This document shows, in pieces, positions 1 to 12,036 of a DNA stretch of 64,000 nt. Position numbers and translations under genes: made by a program. The notes beneath the pieces were generated by a model, which worked only from the letters and a program-made list of their open reading frames with translations, did not search any database and was not told the DNA's origin. Every line of letters starts with the position of its first letter. Position 1 is the first letter of the stretch. The stretch is from Enoplosus armatus (taxonomy: Eukaryota > Chordata > Actinopteri > Centrarchiformes > Enoplosidae), in the NCBI RefSeq assembly GCF_043641665.1, contig NC_092191.1, positions 2,862,001 through 2,926,000 on the forward strand. Reading direction: 5' to 3'.

Positions 1-30
1 GACACTCGAACATCAACATTATCTGTATTA

Positions 31-112
31 GGGGTGTACAACAGCAGCCCAGGTTCGATTCCAGCCTTGGCTCTTTACTGCCTGTCATCCCCTTCCTCCC
101 TCCCTCTCTCTC

Positions 113-144
<32 letters not shown>

Positions 145-191
145 GCTGCAGCTGTCACTATCCAATAAAGGCAAAAATGATAATCTTAAAA
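31..191 (+). mobile_element. 5'-truncated tRNA-derived SINE with 16-bp target-site duplication
   Basis: The body contains a tRNA-type B-box (AGGTTCGATTCCAG), a CT-rich middle and the tail CCAATAAAGGCAAAAATG, a structure I recognise from tRNA-derived SINEs of spiny-rayed fish. The same 16 bases, AACATTATCTGTATTA, occur immediately before it (15-30) and at its end (192-207), the expected target-site duplication from LINE-driven insertion. The A-box half is missing, so the copy is 5'-truncated. The perfect duplication suggests a fairly recent insertion. Confidence 0.85.
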
Positions 192-1372
192 AACATTATC
201 TGTATTAAACAAAGACAACACAGGAGATTTTGTACAGAAGAAACATCTTATGAAGTGCAGCACGTAATGAATTGAAGCAGAAATGGTTTCAGACTGAAAG
301 TAACATGAACACTAAACTTACAATGATATTAGCATTTTTATAGTAAATTGAAAAACGTAATTGTTCTGATTTGTTCTGGTTAGATGAGAAGCTGGTTGTG
401 ATTTAGGAAGGGATCTTTTTATTTGTGGCAGGTTGTATTTATAAAGTTTGGCATAGGAGACAATGATCTTTGTTTGCAATGTCATTTATGCAAGTGTTAA
501 GTGTTTCAGCACTGCGTCAGTTTATTTGGTGTGTAAAATAAAAGACAAAAAGTACAGTAACTAACAGAATGTCATGGGGACACACAACATGTAGTTAATC
601 ATGCTAAAGAAACATCACTAATGGAGGCTGATAAGATGTGAATTAGTTCAAGGTAGCCCCACAGATACCAGCCTCGATCTGTCAAATAAAAGAACCTAAT
701 CAATTGTGCCGATGACTGTGGTTCAATCTGCATTCATCAGAAGATGATTAGTAACCCTGAAAGGGTTCATTTTGATTTGTCTCTTTTTATTCAAGGGCTG
801 CCACCTCTTTCTTTCTTTCTCTCACTTCCACTGCTTTGATGCAACATGGTTACAGCTGAAATATTTTTAGACGCAGCAGCAAGGCCCCAACCGTGGCTAC
901 AGCCTTTATAAGAATAGAGACGAATAGACACCCAGCTAGCTATGCTGAACACATCCATGTTTCGGTCACAAATAAAATATGCTATGTCCTTTCCTCGTGG
1001 ACAGAATTGAATTGACCAATTCTCTGTCAGGAATTTACTATGAATGAAAGAATAAAGCGCATGAGGGCTAATAACTAATAACTTCCATGACGCCGCCACC
1101 GTTCATTTCATAATCATATATTCATGGCAAAATATGAGTATAGTCTGTAAATCAGCTGGGTGTGTCTCCCACTGGAGGTCAGCTAATCTGTCTTCCACTG
1201 CGAGGCTCACTCCAGAGGTGGAAGTAGGCAGGAAGCACACACACATAAACACACACATCCCGCAGATACCCAGCCTATCCTCATCACCATGTGTGCGTCC
1301 ACAGGGAGGGGAAGTAGGGCGACGCGCTACAGACTCCCTGCCACCCACACCTGCCTCCGCTTCAGGCTGCAG

Positions 1373-1398
1373 ACACACACACACACACACACACACAC
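1373..1398. repeat. (AC)13 microsatellite
   Basis: This is a pure dinucleotide run. It creates spurious open frames of His-Thr or Cys-Val on both strands. Confidence 0.95.
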
Positions 1399-2184
1399 AG
1401 TGGGGAGTATCTACTTTCATATAAAATGCCGCATTGGTTTGCTTAGTTTTTCCATCTGAGCTACTGTATTGTATGCAGTTTATTTGCCAAGAAGATTGCA
1501 AATGAGAACAGTTCAGAGAAAATTTCAAAGAAATTTCAAGGACATTTCAATGGGCTTTACAGTCCATTCATGTCAGGTTCAATGTTCACAAACAGCAGAG
1601 ATACACAGCAGTTTCAACAGCACTGGACTGGAATGAATTCTACACATTATTATACTCTCCATTTTATCAGCAGAGCCATTATAACACCATCTCAAGGCTA
1701 GACAAAGGCTTTGGTTGGCTTTGAGGAAACCTGAATATCAGCACTGTATCATATGTGGAATAAGTGCTTGTACTCTCTATTTCCTTTTTGTCCTACTATA
1801 CTTAAAAGTAAATGATCTAATGAAATATGATATTAGATTGAAATGCCCATATTTAAAGTGGATCAAATTCACTCGGCCTCCTCCATACAACATTAAAATG
1901 CTGCTTACGCTTTAATGCATCAGTATCAAATATATTCTCGGCATGTTTTTGCTCTCAGCTACTTTGTCAAGATGTTTACAGAAAGTGAAATATTCAAATG
2001 CAAGGCTCCGTGATTTTGTGACTGCACCTTTCCATCAAAAGGAAATATTTCACTTGTCTTGTGCATCATTTTATACTAATTTCCCTGAAATTCAGCCTGG
2101 CGTATTTGGTATCTTTGGAAACTTTGCGATCTCCTCCAGCATTTTAGAATAAAGTTCTGAGGGTTAGGCTTAAGAATGCAGGAC

Positions 2185-2253
2185 TTGTATTTGGGTATTT
2201 TTCCAACTTACATCTACTTAAGTAAACAATCTGAATACTTCTTCCACCACTGA
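2185..2253. repeat. Dispersed teleost repeat fragment (CTTAAGTAA... CTTCCACCACTG end)
   Basis: The segment ends ATACTTCTTCCACCACTG and contains ACTTAAGTAAAC. I recall this as the terminal part of a repeat very common in fish, probably a non-autonomous hAT-type element. A longer relative lies at 41875-42075 with the end TTACTTTCCACCACTT. The family name is uncertain. Confidence 0.5.
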
Positions 2254-2655
2254 TAAAAGTGAAAGCTTCACTCTATGAGGACGTGTTTGTGCTATGAATT
2301 TGAGGCACTTGGTAACGTCTGTATAGGTGAGGTTCTGCAAAGGACTGTTGTTCCCTATTTGCACTGCTTCCTGTCTTTCACCTTAACATCATTAATGTAC
2401 TTATTTCCAAATCATTTGGATCATTTCCTCATTTTGTGCCTCCCTTTGTGAAATGTGTCTTCCAATCTTTGGAAAGTTTCCAGCCTGTTTTGGATTCAAA
2501 TATGGACTCTCCTACCAGCCAATGTAATGATTCAAAGGCCATCAGTTTCCACAGAGAATATTTAACATATGACACTTCGTGGGCCCTTCCATCTAATGTG
2601 GTTTACAGTAGCAGGAGTGCATACATCTTGAGTATGGGAGGCCCCAGTGGGACCT

Positions 2656-2833
2656 GAAGCTCATATCCTGACAGTGCTAGTGCTGATATATGCTCTACCA
2701 AGCTACACAGAAAATGAAATCCCTAACCTTGGCAGCTTTAGTGCTAGGCTCTACTCATTGAGCTCCATGGGAAATTGAGTTTCTAACCCTGGCAGTAGCA
2801 GCACTTATAGCTCTACCCAAAGGACTGCAAAAC
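2656..2833 (-). repeat. Three tandem degenerate tRNA-like units (~60 bp each)
   Basis: Three consecutive units of about 60 bp can be aligned. Read on the minus strand, each has an A-box-like core (for example TGTAGCTTGGTAGAGCAT in the unit nearest 2656, and GAGCTCAATGAGTAGAGCC in the middle one) followed about 25 bp later by a B-box-like stretch (GCCAAGGTTAGGGATT, GCCAGGGTTAGAAACT). The layout resembles the internal promoter of tRNA genes, but the bases needed for a folded tRNA are not maintained. It is best seen as a tRNA-derived tandem relic. Confidence 0.55.
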
Positions 2834-2926
2834 TGCAGAATTTCAAAGGATAGATCACACTGTACTTTTCTTGTGGCTCTGTGGAGGTCAATGGGGTCAC
2901 CAAGACTCAAAATACAAATGCCCTAT

Positions 2927-2955
2927 TTGTTGTTGTTGTTGTTGTTGTTGTTGTT
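2927..2955. repeat. (TTG)9 microsatellite
   Basis: This is a pure trinucleotide run of nine units, read as (CAA)n on the minus strand. Confidence 0.95.
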
Positions 2956-4207
2956 AAGCATTCGAAATAAAATGTCCACTGAGTGTCAAATGAAGATAAA
3001 CTAGGCTGGCAGGTACAAAACACAGCAACATTTTGCAAATGTTGATTTGAGAATTCATTGAATAGTTTTATACACTGTTTGAAAGCGTTTTTGTATTGAA
3101 AGTTTAATCTCTTTCTTTGGAGCATTACAATAAATATATATTTTTGAAGAAATCCATAACAATGAAGTTGCAACTAGATCTAATATTTTAAGTTTAGTTG
3201 GTTTGCTTTGTGAAGTGTTGCATTTTTCACTTTGTTTAACTGTTTTGAGCAATGTCATGATTGAATGCATTTTTTGCATTTCACCATCCAATCTCGTCCA
3301 AGGTCCTGTTATAAATACACAGCACTGTAGACTGTCTTTGAGGATTACAGTCAAACTGTATGGTTGACAAATATTTGTCAAAACCTGAATGCAAATTTTT
3401 CCCGAAGCTTTCATGTGAGAGTCGCAGTTATCTTGTTCATCTTCTCCCGTCCAACATCGCAGGTGTTTTTGAAGGGAGAAATTGAGAAGGCAGTGGAAAG
3501 AGGTCTCTGGGTCATTGGTAAAGTGAAAAATGATCCGCTTACATCCGTGCTAACATTGCCTGAAAAGATTGGGGGCAGATTGGACAGAGCTTTTCGCATT
3601 AGAAAGACCAGCTCACCTACTCTAAGATGTAGGGCAGGGCCACTCAGGAGATAAAGTCACTGTCAGTGTGGTAAAAGCCAGCGGTGATACCACAGACAGC
3701 ACTTCAGCACTTCCTCTAGATTATTTTCTCTCTAACAGTCAGTGAGAGAGATATTTCATTCCTATACAGCCCATGGAAGCATCTGTGATCCAGGTCACTG
3801 GAGCAATGATCGGACTCTAGCTGCACTTTAATTAAACTATTTGTTTGTTTGTTTTATTCAGTAAAGTCAGGTGAAAATAAAATATAAAATGAACAGCGGA
3901 ATAAAACAAATTCTAACCTGAAAGGTCTTCGTTTTTGCATTAAAGGAAATGCACCACATTGCACTAAAGTCACAATTTTAGATGTTTCTTAGAAACAGTA
4001 GAAATTGCCACAAAACTGTAATTGTGGCTTCAGTGTCAAAACACGAGCCGTTTATGGAACCAAAATGGCCTCCGACCTCTTGTTTCCTTAATATGTTTTA
4101 CACAGCAGAATGCACACAAGCCCCCACATTTATGCTGTTGAGGCATCGGCGGTACACAGGCCAGTGTTTTGTTTGTTCTTTTTATTTTATCTGTTTGTGT
4201 TTGTGTT

Positions 4208-4879
4208 TGTGTGTGTGTGTGTGCACTCTTGTACTTCTATCTTTGTGAGGACCAACTTGAGTTTCAGGCTTTGAGAGTGGGAGACGACTACTAGAGTAAC
4301 ACACCCGAATCCCCGACCCAGCTGTCAGCAGTCTTGTTGCATTGTGGGTAATGTGGGCGCCAGGTTTTGATAAGAGAGAAGAAGGTTTGGAATAAAAAAG
4401 AAGCAGAGATTTGTTTTTGTGATGTGAGTCCGAGGTACAATGCTAAATAAGTGCGGTGCTCTTTAAAGAACTGTATTTCTCTATGTTCTCTGCTGTATTT
4501 CTAACGTTAAATGGTTAAAGTTAACACATGATAACAAACTTTTCTTTTTAGTGAGTTTATCACTTAAAACCTCAGCGAATGTGATTCAACAGGACTATGT
4601 GGGTGCGGTTTGATCAGATTTGACTGACAGTGACCTGACAACATGAGCCAACAAACCCACAACTGTGTCCCATGTTGCCAATCCTTGATTTGTGCATGGG
4701 AGTGGGTGACATCAACTTTCTGAAATCCCTCATGGGAAATAACTCCATCGCTCGTAGTGAGAAGCTGATTGAGAAATAAGGGCCCTTAAGGTTAAGATTA
4801 GGTTTGGGTTAAGATAAGGGTTAAGGAATGCATTGTCATCACTGAGGGTCCTCACAAATGCAGTAGAGCAAGCGTACGT

Positions 4880-4925
<46 letters not shown>
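4208..4925. repeat. TG-bounded dispersed repeat with separated halves
   Basis: The left part (4208-4290) is (GT)n followed by TCTTGTACTTCTATCTTTG and TGAGGACCAACTTGAGTTT. The right part (about 4770-4925) has GGTTAAGATTAGGTTTGGG, then AATGCATTGTCATCACTGAG, then GTCCTCACAAA and a long (TG)n. I recall both as halves of one fish repeat that is normally contiguous and bounded by TG/CA repeats. Here about 480 bp separates them, so either something inserted or this is a longer version. Class unknown, possibly a fold-back DNA element. Confidence 0.5.
4882..4925. repeat. (GT)22 microsatellite
   Basis: A pure 44-nt GT run, 237 nt before the nrg3 micro-exon. In the sense transcript it is a UG repeat. 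Confidence 0.97.
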
Positions 4926-4926
<1 letters not shown>

Positions 4927-5085
4927 ATTTCTTGTAACATTACTAACATGTGCCTTCTGACTTCATGTGACAACAGATAAAATACTGATACAGCAGCTTA
5001 CATGAAAGAACAGCAAGTCAGTAATGAACTGGCTATACACTGTGACACAATGCTAACGCACACTGTTCTTAATAATAACTTCATT

Positions 5086-5150
5086 TTCTCTCCCTCTCTC
5101 TGTCTCTCTCCCTTTCCCCCTCCCTCCCTCCCCCTTCTCTTCCCTGCTGC
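5086..5150 (+). promoter_or_regulatory. Extended polypyrimidine tract before the nrg3 micro-exon
   Basis: Roughly 60 nt of almost pure C and T (TCTCTCCCTCTCTCTGTCTC and onward to CCCTTCTCTTCCC) end about 12 nt before the acceptor AG at 5161-5162. Polypyrimidine tracts recruit U2AF and PTB-type proteins, and very long ones are common upstream of regulated micro-exons. The regulatory role is inferred. Confidence 0.55.
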
Positions 5151-5162
5151 GTGAAACAACAG

Positions 5163-5186
5163 ATCACTTGGGCATCGAGTTTATGG
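5163..5186 (+). CDS. nrg3: nrg3 micro-exon (24 nt): juxtamembrane stalk HLGIEFM
   Basis: Acceptor AG is at 5161-5162 and donor GTAAGG at 5187. The exon starts with two bases that complete an Asp codon whose G comes from the upstream exon, reads HLGIEFM, and ends with one base of a Glu codon completed at 15395. This matches the NRG3-specific stalk just outside the membrane. The length is a multiple of three and both ends have the same phase, so it can be skipped without a frameshift. A long pyrimidine-rich tract (5086-5150) precedes it. If the intron were retained, translation would stop 9 residues after the Met codon. Confidence 0.9.
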
Positions 5187-5702
5187 GTAAGGAAGCTTTT
5201 CTTGTCTTTGCATGAGTCACGACTGTAAACATAACAGGGCTTCATATTGGATCAACATTGCGCTGTGTGATTTCTTACATACAGTACGTGCATCGTTCAT
5301 GACACCCATGGCACCCGTGCACATGCCTAATCATGAATGGCGTCATTATATCATTCGCCATGGAAACAACAATGCTGTGGGGAAGACAAATGGCGTCTAT
5401 ATGAATGTACATTCACATATTCACAACCACCAACTGTGCACATGCTTCTTTGAAATAACATCCACCGTCTGTATCTGTACACATATGTATTTACTTTCTG
5501 CACCATCTTTACCTTTATTCTTCCTTTCTCTTTCGTGCTCTCCCTCTCTATCTTTCTCTCACAATTGCTTATGAAGTGTCCCTTCAGAATACCAATGTGC
5601 TGCAGTATCCTTGGAAACAGTGAGAACAGAGAGGAAGGCAGGGTACAGTGAGGGAGTTTTTATGATGTTGGCACTGTTACCAAATGCTCTCCTCATTAGT
5701 AC

Positions 5703-5765
<63 letters not shown>

Positions 5766-8700
5766 CACATGCATGGAATATGTTCAACAGTGTGTTTCAG
5801 AAGTCCTAAGTTTTTACTTGTGTGAGTTAGATGAGATTATTCCAATAGTTGTGTGTTTCCCATGCACATGCCTGCGAGGCTGTGCAGGGTGGATGCCAGC
5901 GGCGCCTCCTCGCCGTTGCCAAGCTCCCCTCTCCTGTTCTTGGCTCTCCTCGCAGGCTCTGTGTCAGGTATCACAGCTGAGGAGCGCTAGTTAACGACAT
6001 GGAAGCTTGTCGTTAACCAGAGCCCCTCACTCTCTCTGTTGGTATAATTTGGGCCCTTTCCACATGGGCGGGTTGGAAAAGCAATGGATCATCTGGGAAA
6101 ATGGCCTCCCCCTGGTTTAACATTCCTACTTCTACATTCTCAAAGTAAAATTTCACAGGATAGCAGTGCCATGCTTCTTTTTCTGCTGCATAACAGCTGC
6201 ATTTGCAGTGAAATGAACAAAAGCTTTTTTCAGGAAACTTGCTGAGACTATGCAAACTTGGCAGTGACAGATGATCTTTTCCACAGAGCTATCTTGCAGG
6301 TTTTCCCATTTATATTCAGTGAGAGGTTTTATGCCTCGGCAACATTGTTCAGGCTGCCACATTTTCTTTGCCTAGCTAATGTCTCTAGTCCTGCCAATGT
6401 CTTCCCCAGCATTGTGTTAAGCAGTGTACGGATAGATAAGCACCTCCCACACTCAGCTCTGGTGTGTCAGAGTCTGTGGCTTTGGAAGCTGTTTCTCCTG
6501 AGAAAAAGAATATAAGGCTTACATACCAATCCACTGAAAGTCGGCTGTTCCAGATATTTGTTATTAATACAATAACAAAGTAAATACATTTTGTACAAAG
6601 AGGGTTACAGATCAATAAAGTGTTGTTGTTTTTTTATCGTCCTTGTTCCTTGCCATAACAGTTTATAGCAACTGATGCCATGGCATTATTTGGAAGGACC
6701 CTTGTCATCCACATATTGATATTATTTCAGTCAGAGACACTGAGGAACTGACCATGCATAGCAAATGGTTTTACAGTTAGATTTGGCAGAAAAGGCACTG
6801 CTTCCTGAGATAGCTCAAATAATGAGAGCTGCAACAAGGATTCTGCTGGGAGAACTAATCCCCCTTTAATAAACACATGCATGAACATTAAATCATAGTA
6901 AAGTCAAGAAAACCAAAAGCTCAGTACTTGAAAGAGGTTGGGGTGGTGGTGGGAGCTGCAGCAGCAAATGGCATTAGCATATCAGCAGAGTAGTCAATAG
7001 TAAAGTCCACTGTCTGCGCCTTTATGAATACTAGTCAGCTGGTCGCCAATCCACTGAAAAATGAGCCACTGGTGGTGAAGCATGAATAAAGCTGTTATTA
7101 CAGCTGATGCAAGCGCGGCTTCGGTGTTCTGCCTGAATGAATGCAGGACTACATATCTTTTGTAAACTGAGATTTTAAAGGATAACTCTGTTTTGAGAAT
7201 TTGATTCTTATTTTGATCGTCAACCATTATGCTACTTTCTCCTCTTGAATGGGAGCACTGGTACTGTATAGTTTCCCCCCTGGGAATCAATAAAGTATTT
7301 CTGATTCTGATTCTGATTCTGATTCCTGTTGGCGATAATAATGTTAATTGCTGGGATCTGGGAACAGGGCAACAGGGCTTAAAGGAAGTCAGATGGGGCA
7401 AGAAACATGAGGACAGGTTAGCAACACCAGGCAAGGCAAACTTATTTTGAAAAGACGAAGGTAAAATTATTATCCAGACTCTATGTTGCAAGCACCAATC
7501 ACAGTTAACAGACAGACTTCACACTCAGTGACCATTTTATTAGGTACACCTGTACAATCTAAGGCAATCCTGCCATAACACCTATCTTTACAAAGCTGTT
7601 AATGTGCATCATCAGAAATGTGTAAATTCAATTATATGTTTATCATTGAGGTCGTAGTTAAAGGTGGTGTTGTACTGGACTACATTATATTGAGAGGCAG
7701 AATATTATCAACACCTGTGAATATAATGCAGTCCACTACAACACCATCACTAACTATGGCCTCAATGCTAAAACATATATCGTACCAGACACTTGATGGC
7801 AGAACAGGTGTACCCAATACTGAGTGTAGATGCTAAGACATGCTGTATATGCATACTCTATATTGATATTGGGTTTGAACAAAATACTCTATCAGGGATT
7901 AGTATAATTCCATGGTATTTATTTTCCACAGACAACCCGTGGCCCTATATGCATGATTTATAGAGAATGAATCACCCCCTTCAACAGAGTCAGTATCTGA
8001 GGTTAAAATTAGAAAAGTGTCTGAAGGTTGAGATCTCTCCACCCAGGACGTCGCCCACCCAAGGCTTAATGAAACAGAGAATATAGTCAAGAATTCTGGC
8101 ATCCTGGCTTCCTCTTCATACATTTTTTTATACTGCAAGGCAAAAAGGGGAGAAAATTTTCTCTATACAGTCAGTCACTCATGTAGGCATCAATATTTCC
8201 TTTCCATCAGAGATCACTGAGCTCTGACTGGAAGATGTTCCACCTGGTTGTAAATCAATGTTAGAGCAAAGTGTTGCATGCAGCTATTTTTGGCGTGAGA
8301 TGGATTTTAAGTCATGTTGATTTTCAATTTCCATCCAGAGGGTTTAAGGTGTGTTTGTGCTGGAAGGAGGCGGTTTGGCAAACTGGAGCGAGCGAAGATG
8401 ACTGGAGCTAGTTGGACGCATTTGTATTTGTGTTTTACATATATCTTAACAGCAGTGATAGGAGCTAGTGACGTTCACGTCATTCAGTTGTCTTTTGCAT
8501 GTGGAGGCGAGGTAGGAAAAGTTTTCATTTCACTCTTCTCGACTTTGACAACTTAGAAATTGAAATGCTTCGTGACTACAAAATATTAGGCCTGTGCTGC
8601 TCAATGTCAAAGAAGAGAAAGAAGATGAGTAACAGGAGAGAAGAAAGACAGACAGACGTAACGCAGAGTGGGAAGCGGCAATCACTCTGGTGTCTTCCCA

Positions 8701-11700
8701 GAGATCGCTTTTCAATCAAACAGCATCACGATTTCTGTTATTTTATTGTCTGTGAATGAGTTTTGAATTCCTGGAGGTATAGCTTTGTTCTTTTTAAATA
8801 AACTGGTACTGCTGCTGCCAGAAATAGAAAATGCAGTACGTTCTGTGCACACAGGTGTAGAATAACAGATGTTTGATAGTAGAGTTACTTTTCCAGGTCT
8901 ATAGATATTGTACACCAATTTTAGTGAATTTCTAACAAACATGTTTTTGATCAAATCAGAGTGATGAAGGTCTGAGTATAAAAATATTCTTGGTCCTTCA
9001 TTTCTGTAAAGGTAGCTTTGTTAAGATTTTGAATTGTCCCAGTCCAGTGGCCACAACAGCAAAGGCTTGATACCCCCCTAGTGTTTCAGCCTACACCACA
9101 GAACAGCCAACAGCTTCACTTCAGATTGTCTCAGATGACCAGAAACCTGGAGGAGATTCAAGGGGTTAAAAGGTCTGAGGCACAAGATGTGTCATACAAA
9201 AATAATATGTTTTAAATTCTGTTCAATCCCACACTGGAAGCTAGTAAAGATAAGTCAGCACAGGGGTGATGTTGTCTTTCTTTTCGGTGCCAGTGAGAAG
9301 CCGAGCAGCAGCACTGTGAGTGCTGACTAATACCAACAAGTTACAGAGGTCTCAGAAGGAAGTGAAGGTGAGGATAACCTCTTCCAGACCGTGGAGCGAG
9401 AGAGAATATGTAAGAAGAGGAAAAGAAAGAAAGATACTGTAGAAGGAAAGAGAGAAAATTACTCACTGAAACAATAGCCCAAGTCACCTCAATATATTCC
9501 GTATGTAGATGGGCGAATAAAGCCATCTAAGTACTAGAAGAAAGGACCGTGAGAGCATGCTTACTCTACCACAGCAGACCAGCATAAATAAAGGTTTTAT
9601 CCCCCATCAGCAGTCTGCGTGGCACATAAGAAGTCTAATGCTCACTGGAGAATGCCATCCCTCTCTGTCTGTGGCCTCTGATCTCTCCCTGCGCTTGTTA
9701 TGTCATTCCTCTCATTCAGCCATTCCTGTCACTCTCAGCTTGGAACAGACAGGGACATGTGATATACAGAGCGGAGCTGGTATCGGACCCTTAAGTCCAC
9801 ATTGAAGTCCACGCTGGTTAACCCCAAGCCCGGTCTGGGCATCAAACCCAGTGTGGCACAGTTTTGTCTATAATGTCACACTCAGGAGATACAGGCCTCT
9901 TGTTTGAGGGTGGTAAACAGTAACTGCTGACAATGTGCAATTTACCAGAAGTGCCCATGACAGCCTCATCCAGCCATCCTTACACTTCCAGTTTACCATA
10001 TAAGAAAAACTCATCTAAAACTCACTGCTGACTAACTACAGTATAAGTGCAGGCACTTGACACAATAGAGGAAAAAATATGAAGCTTGCTAAAATCAATA
10101 TTAGTGTCCGACAAACATGATGAGATACTGAATAATTTAGAATAACATGATTCAATAAATGATAAGAAATAAGACAGTAGGTCTCCATAATGTGGCTGTA
10201 AATTATAACAACCAGATATTTTCTGTTTCCCTGTAGAAAAATCTATGAATATGACATCAGGCCTGAAACTGATTATTATTTTGATGTTTCTCATTTGCTG
10301 CTGAACCCAAATGACAAAGGCTGCAGGTTACTAATTACGAATGTGTCATGAAAGCTTCCTGTATTTTAGCATCATGTGCTGCCTTTACAATACAACACAC
10401 TTAAACATACTGATTGCTGGATAATTGATGAATTCCACGCGTCGTCATCAGTCGTGGAAATGTTAGTACTTTATTATTAATACTTGAGGAATGAAACGTC
10501 ACAACGACCCCATCTGAACTTGTAAGAGAGACATTTTAAAGATAACATCTGACTCAGTGTTTTTCTGGGGATTTTATTTTCAAGCAGCAGTGAGCTGTGC
10601 TTCGGGTTGATGATACTTGATCTGACTGGAGGCTGCAGATCTTAACAGAACTTGAAACTGTATTGATCTGAAATAACATTATGCTTAGCTGTGATTAAGG
10701 ATCTAACTTAGCTTATATGCTACTATGAATATTTGTGTAACAGTCAGCCAAAACTGACCTCTGAAGTCCTTCACCATCATTCATCTGAATTCTGCCACTA
10801 TGTCAACATTGAACCAATTCCAATGCGCTGCCACTAAACATTAAACTTTACTGCCCTCAAACGAGAGGCCGCATTTGAATTCATAATTGTACAAATGCAA
10901 CACAATTTAATAAACCATAACCTAATATCTGCAACAGACTTTGACGGTGTCAGTGCCTGCCAGCAGTCTGACTCGTCCATATGTCCAAAACATTCGATAA
11001 AAATCCTTGAATGACTCACAAACCTGGCACTGCCTGTGATTTAAATAAGACATCACATATCCTAATGCTGCCTAGATGTAAGCAGAAAAATCTTTCTTTT
11101 TTTTTGATGATGATGATGATTTTGAAACCCAGTCAAGAATAAGGGAACAATGACAGAATGTGAGCCCTAACATGAGGGTCGAGATCACAAACTCTGATAC
11201 AGAAAAATCTGATAATGATGGAAACCAATGTGCTGGAGCACTGCCAGGTGCATGTTTGTGTCCTCTGTTTCTGTTTATATGTCATGAGCCCCATCATGCA
11301 GACTTAAGCCCTCTCACCAGGGCTCAGAGTCAGCGTGCCTGAGAGACACGCTGTCAAAATGCCACCTCAGCCTGTCGCCAGACTTTAGTCACCTCTGTTT
11401 ATGTCTGTGTGTGAGTATCTGTGTCTGTGCTGTCACCAACTATTTGACTGTACTGTAATTGTTTGCAAGAGTTTGTTTGTATTCTTTTGCGATGACAGAG
11501 AGCTGGAGATTCCTGTATTTATAGCATATGACAATACAACATCCTTCTAAAGAAAAAGTGGGAAAGTGGTGTCAGACAGGCAGAAAGTTTCATTTGGCCA
11601 GGTTTTGAGATATCTGTCTCAGAGAGCTCTACTGCCGTCCCAATACACTCACTGTCAATCTTCAGTAGAAAATAGTTCCTCAGAAAATAGCAACTGGAGA

Positions 11701-11997
11701 GGATCTCGATATTGTTTTTCAGTTATTTGAGCAAAAACATTTCCATTCACTTCCACTGAATTGAAGTGGTGGCAGATATCAGGAGACAGATATTTTAACT
11801 GAGCAAAGAAAACCAGAAATCTGTAATAAGAACCTTCTTTACTTGAAATGTGGTTGAGCTGACCCTTTAATAGTTTGACTTATGGATGACTGTAGCTCTG
11901 TTGTCAGAAAGAGAGATTTCTTTGCTTCCTTCTTATCAGTGATATACGGACTGGAGATACTCAAGGATAGGCCTGATGTGTTGTATCAACACTTAGC

Positions 11998-12036
<39 letters not shown>

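Larger units (their letters stand above)
1..5162 (+). other. nrg3 upstream intron (partial), no exon seen
   Basis: This should be the intron between the exon encoding the stalk after the EGF domain (outside the window) and the 24-nt micro-exon. I looked for the expected stalk peptide resembling FLPKTDSILSDP and for the six-cysteine EGF pattern and saw neither. It holds a SINE (31-191), an (AC)n tract, a short dispersed repeat near 2185, a tRNA-like tandem (2656-2833), a (TTG)n tract and a TG-bounded repeat (4208-4925). Open frames here are short and lack support. Confidence 0.7.

Noticed and set aside
3364..3654. 96-codon open frame in the upstream intron, considered as an nrg3 EGF or stalk exon
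   Set aside because: No EGF cysteine spacing, no stalk motif, and no splice sites in the right phase for the micro-exon.
5559..5994. Open frames rich in Cys-Val or His-Thr on both strands
   Set aside because: They are translations of the (GT)n microsatellite. The same applies to frames at 1103-1528, 15730-15958 and 39993-40356.
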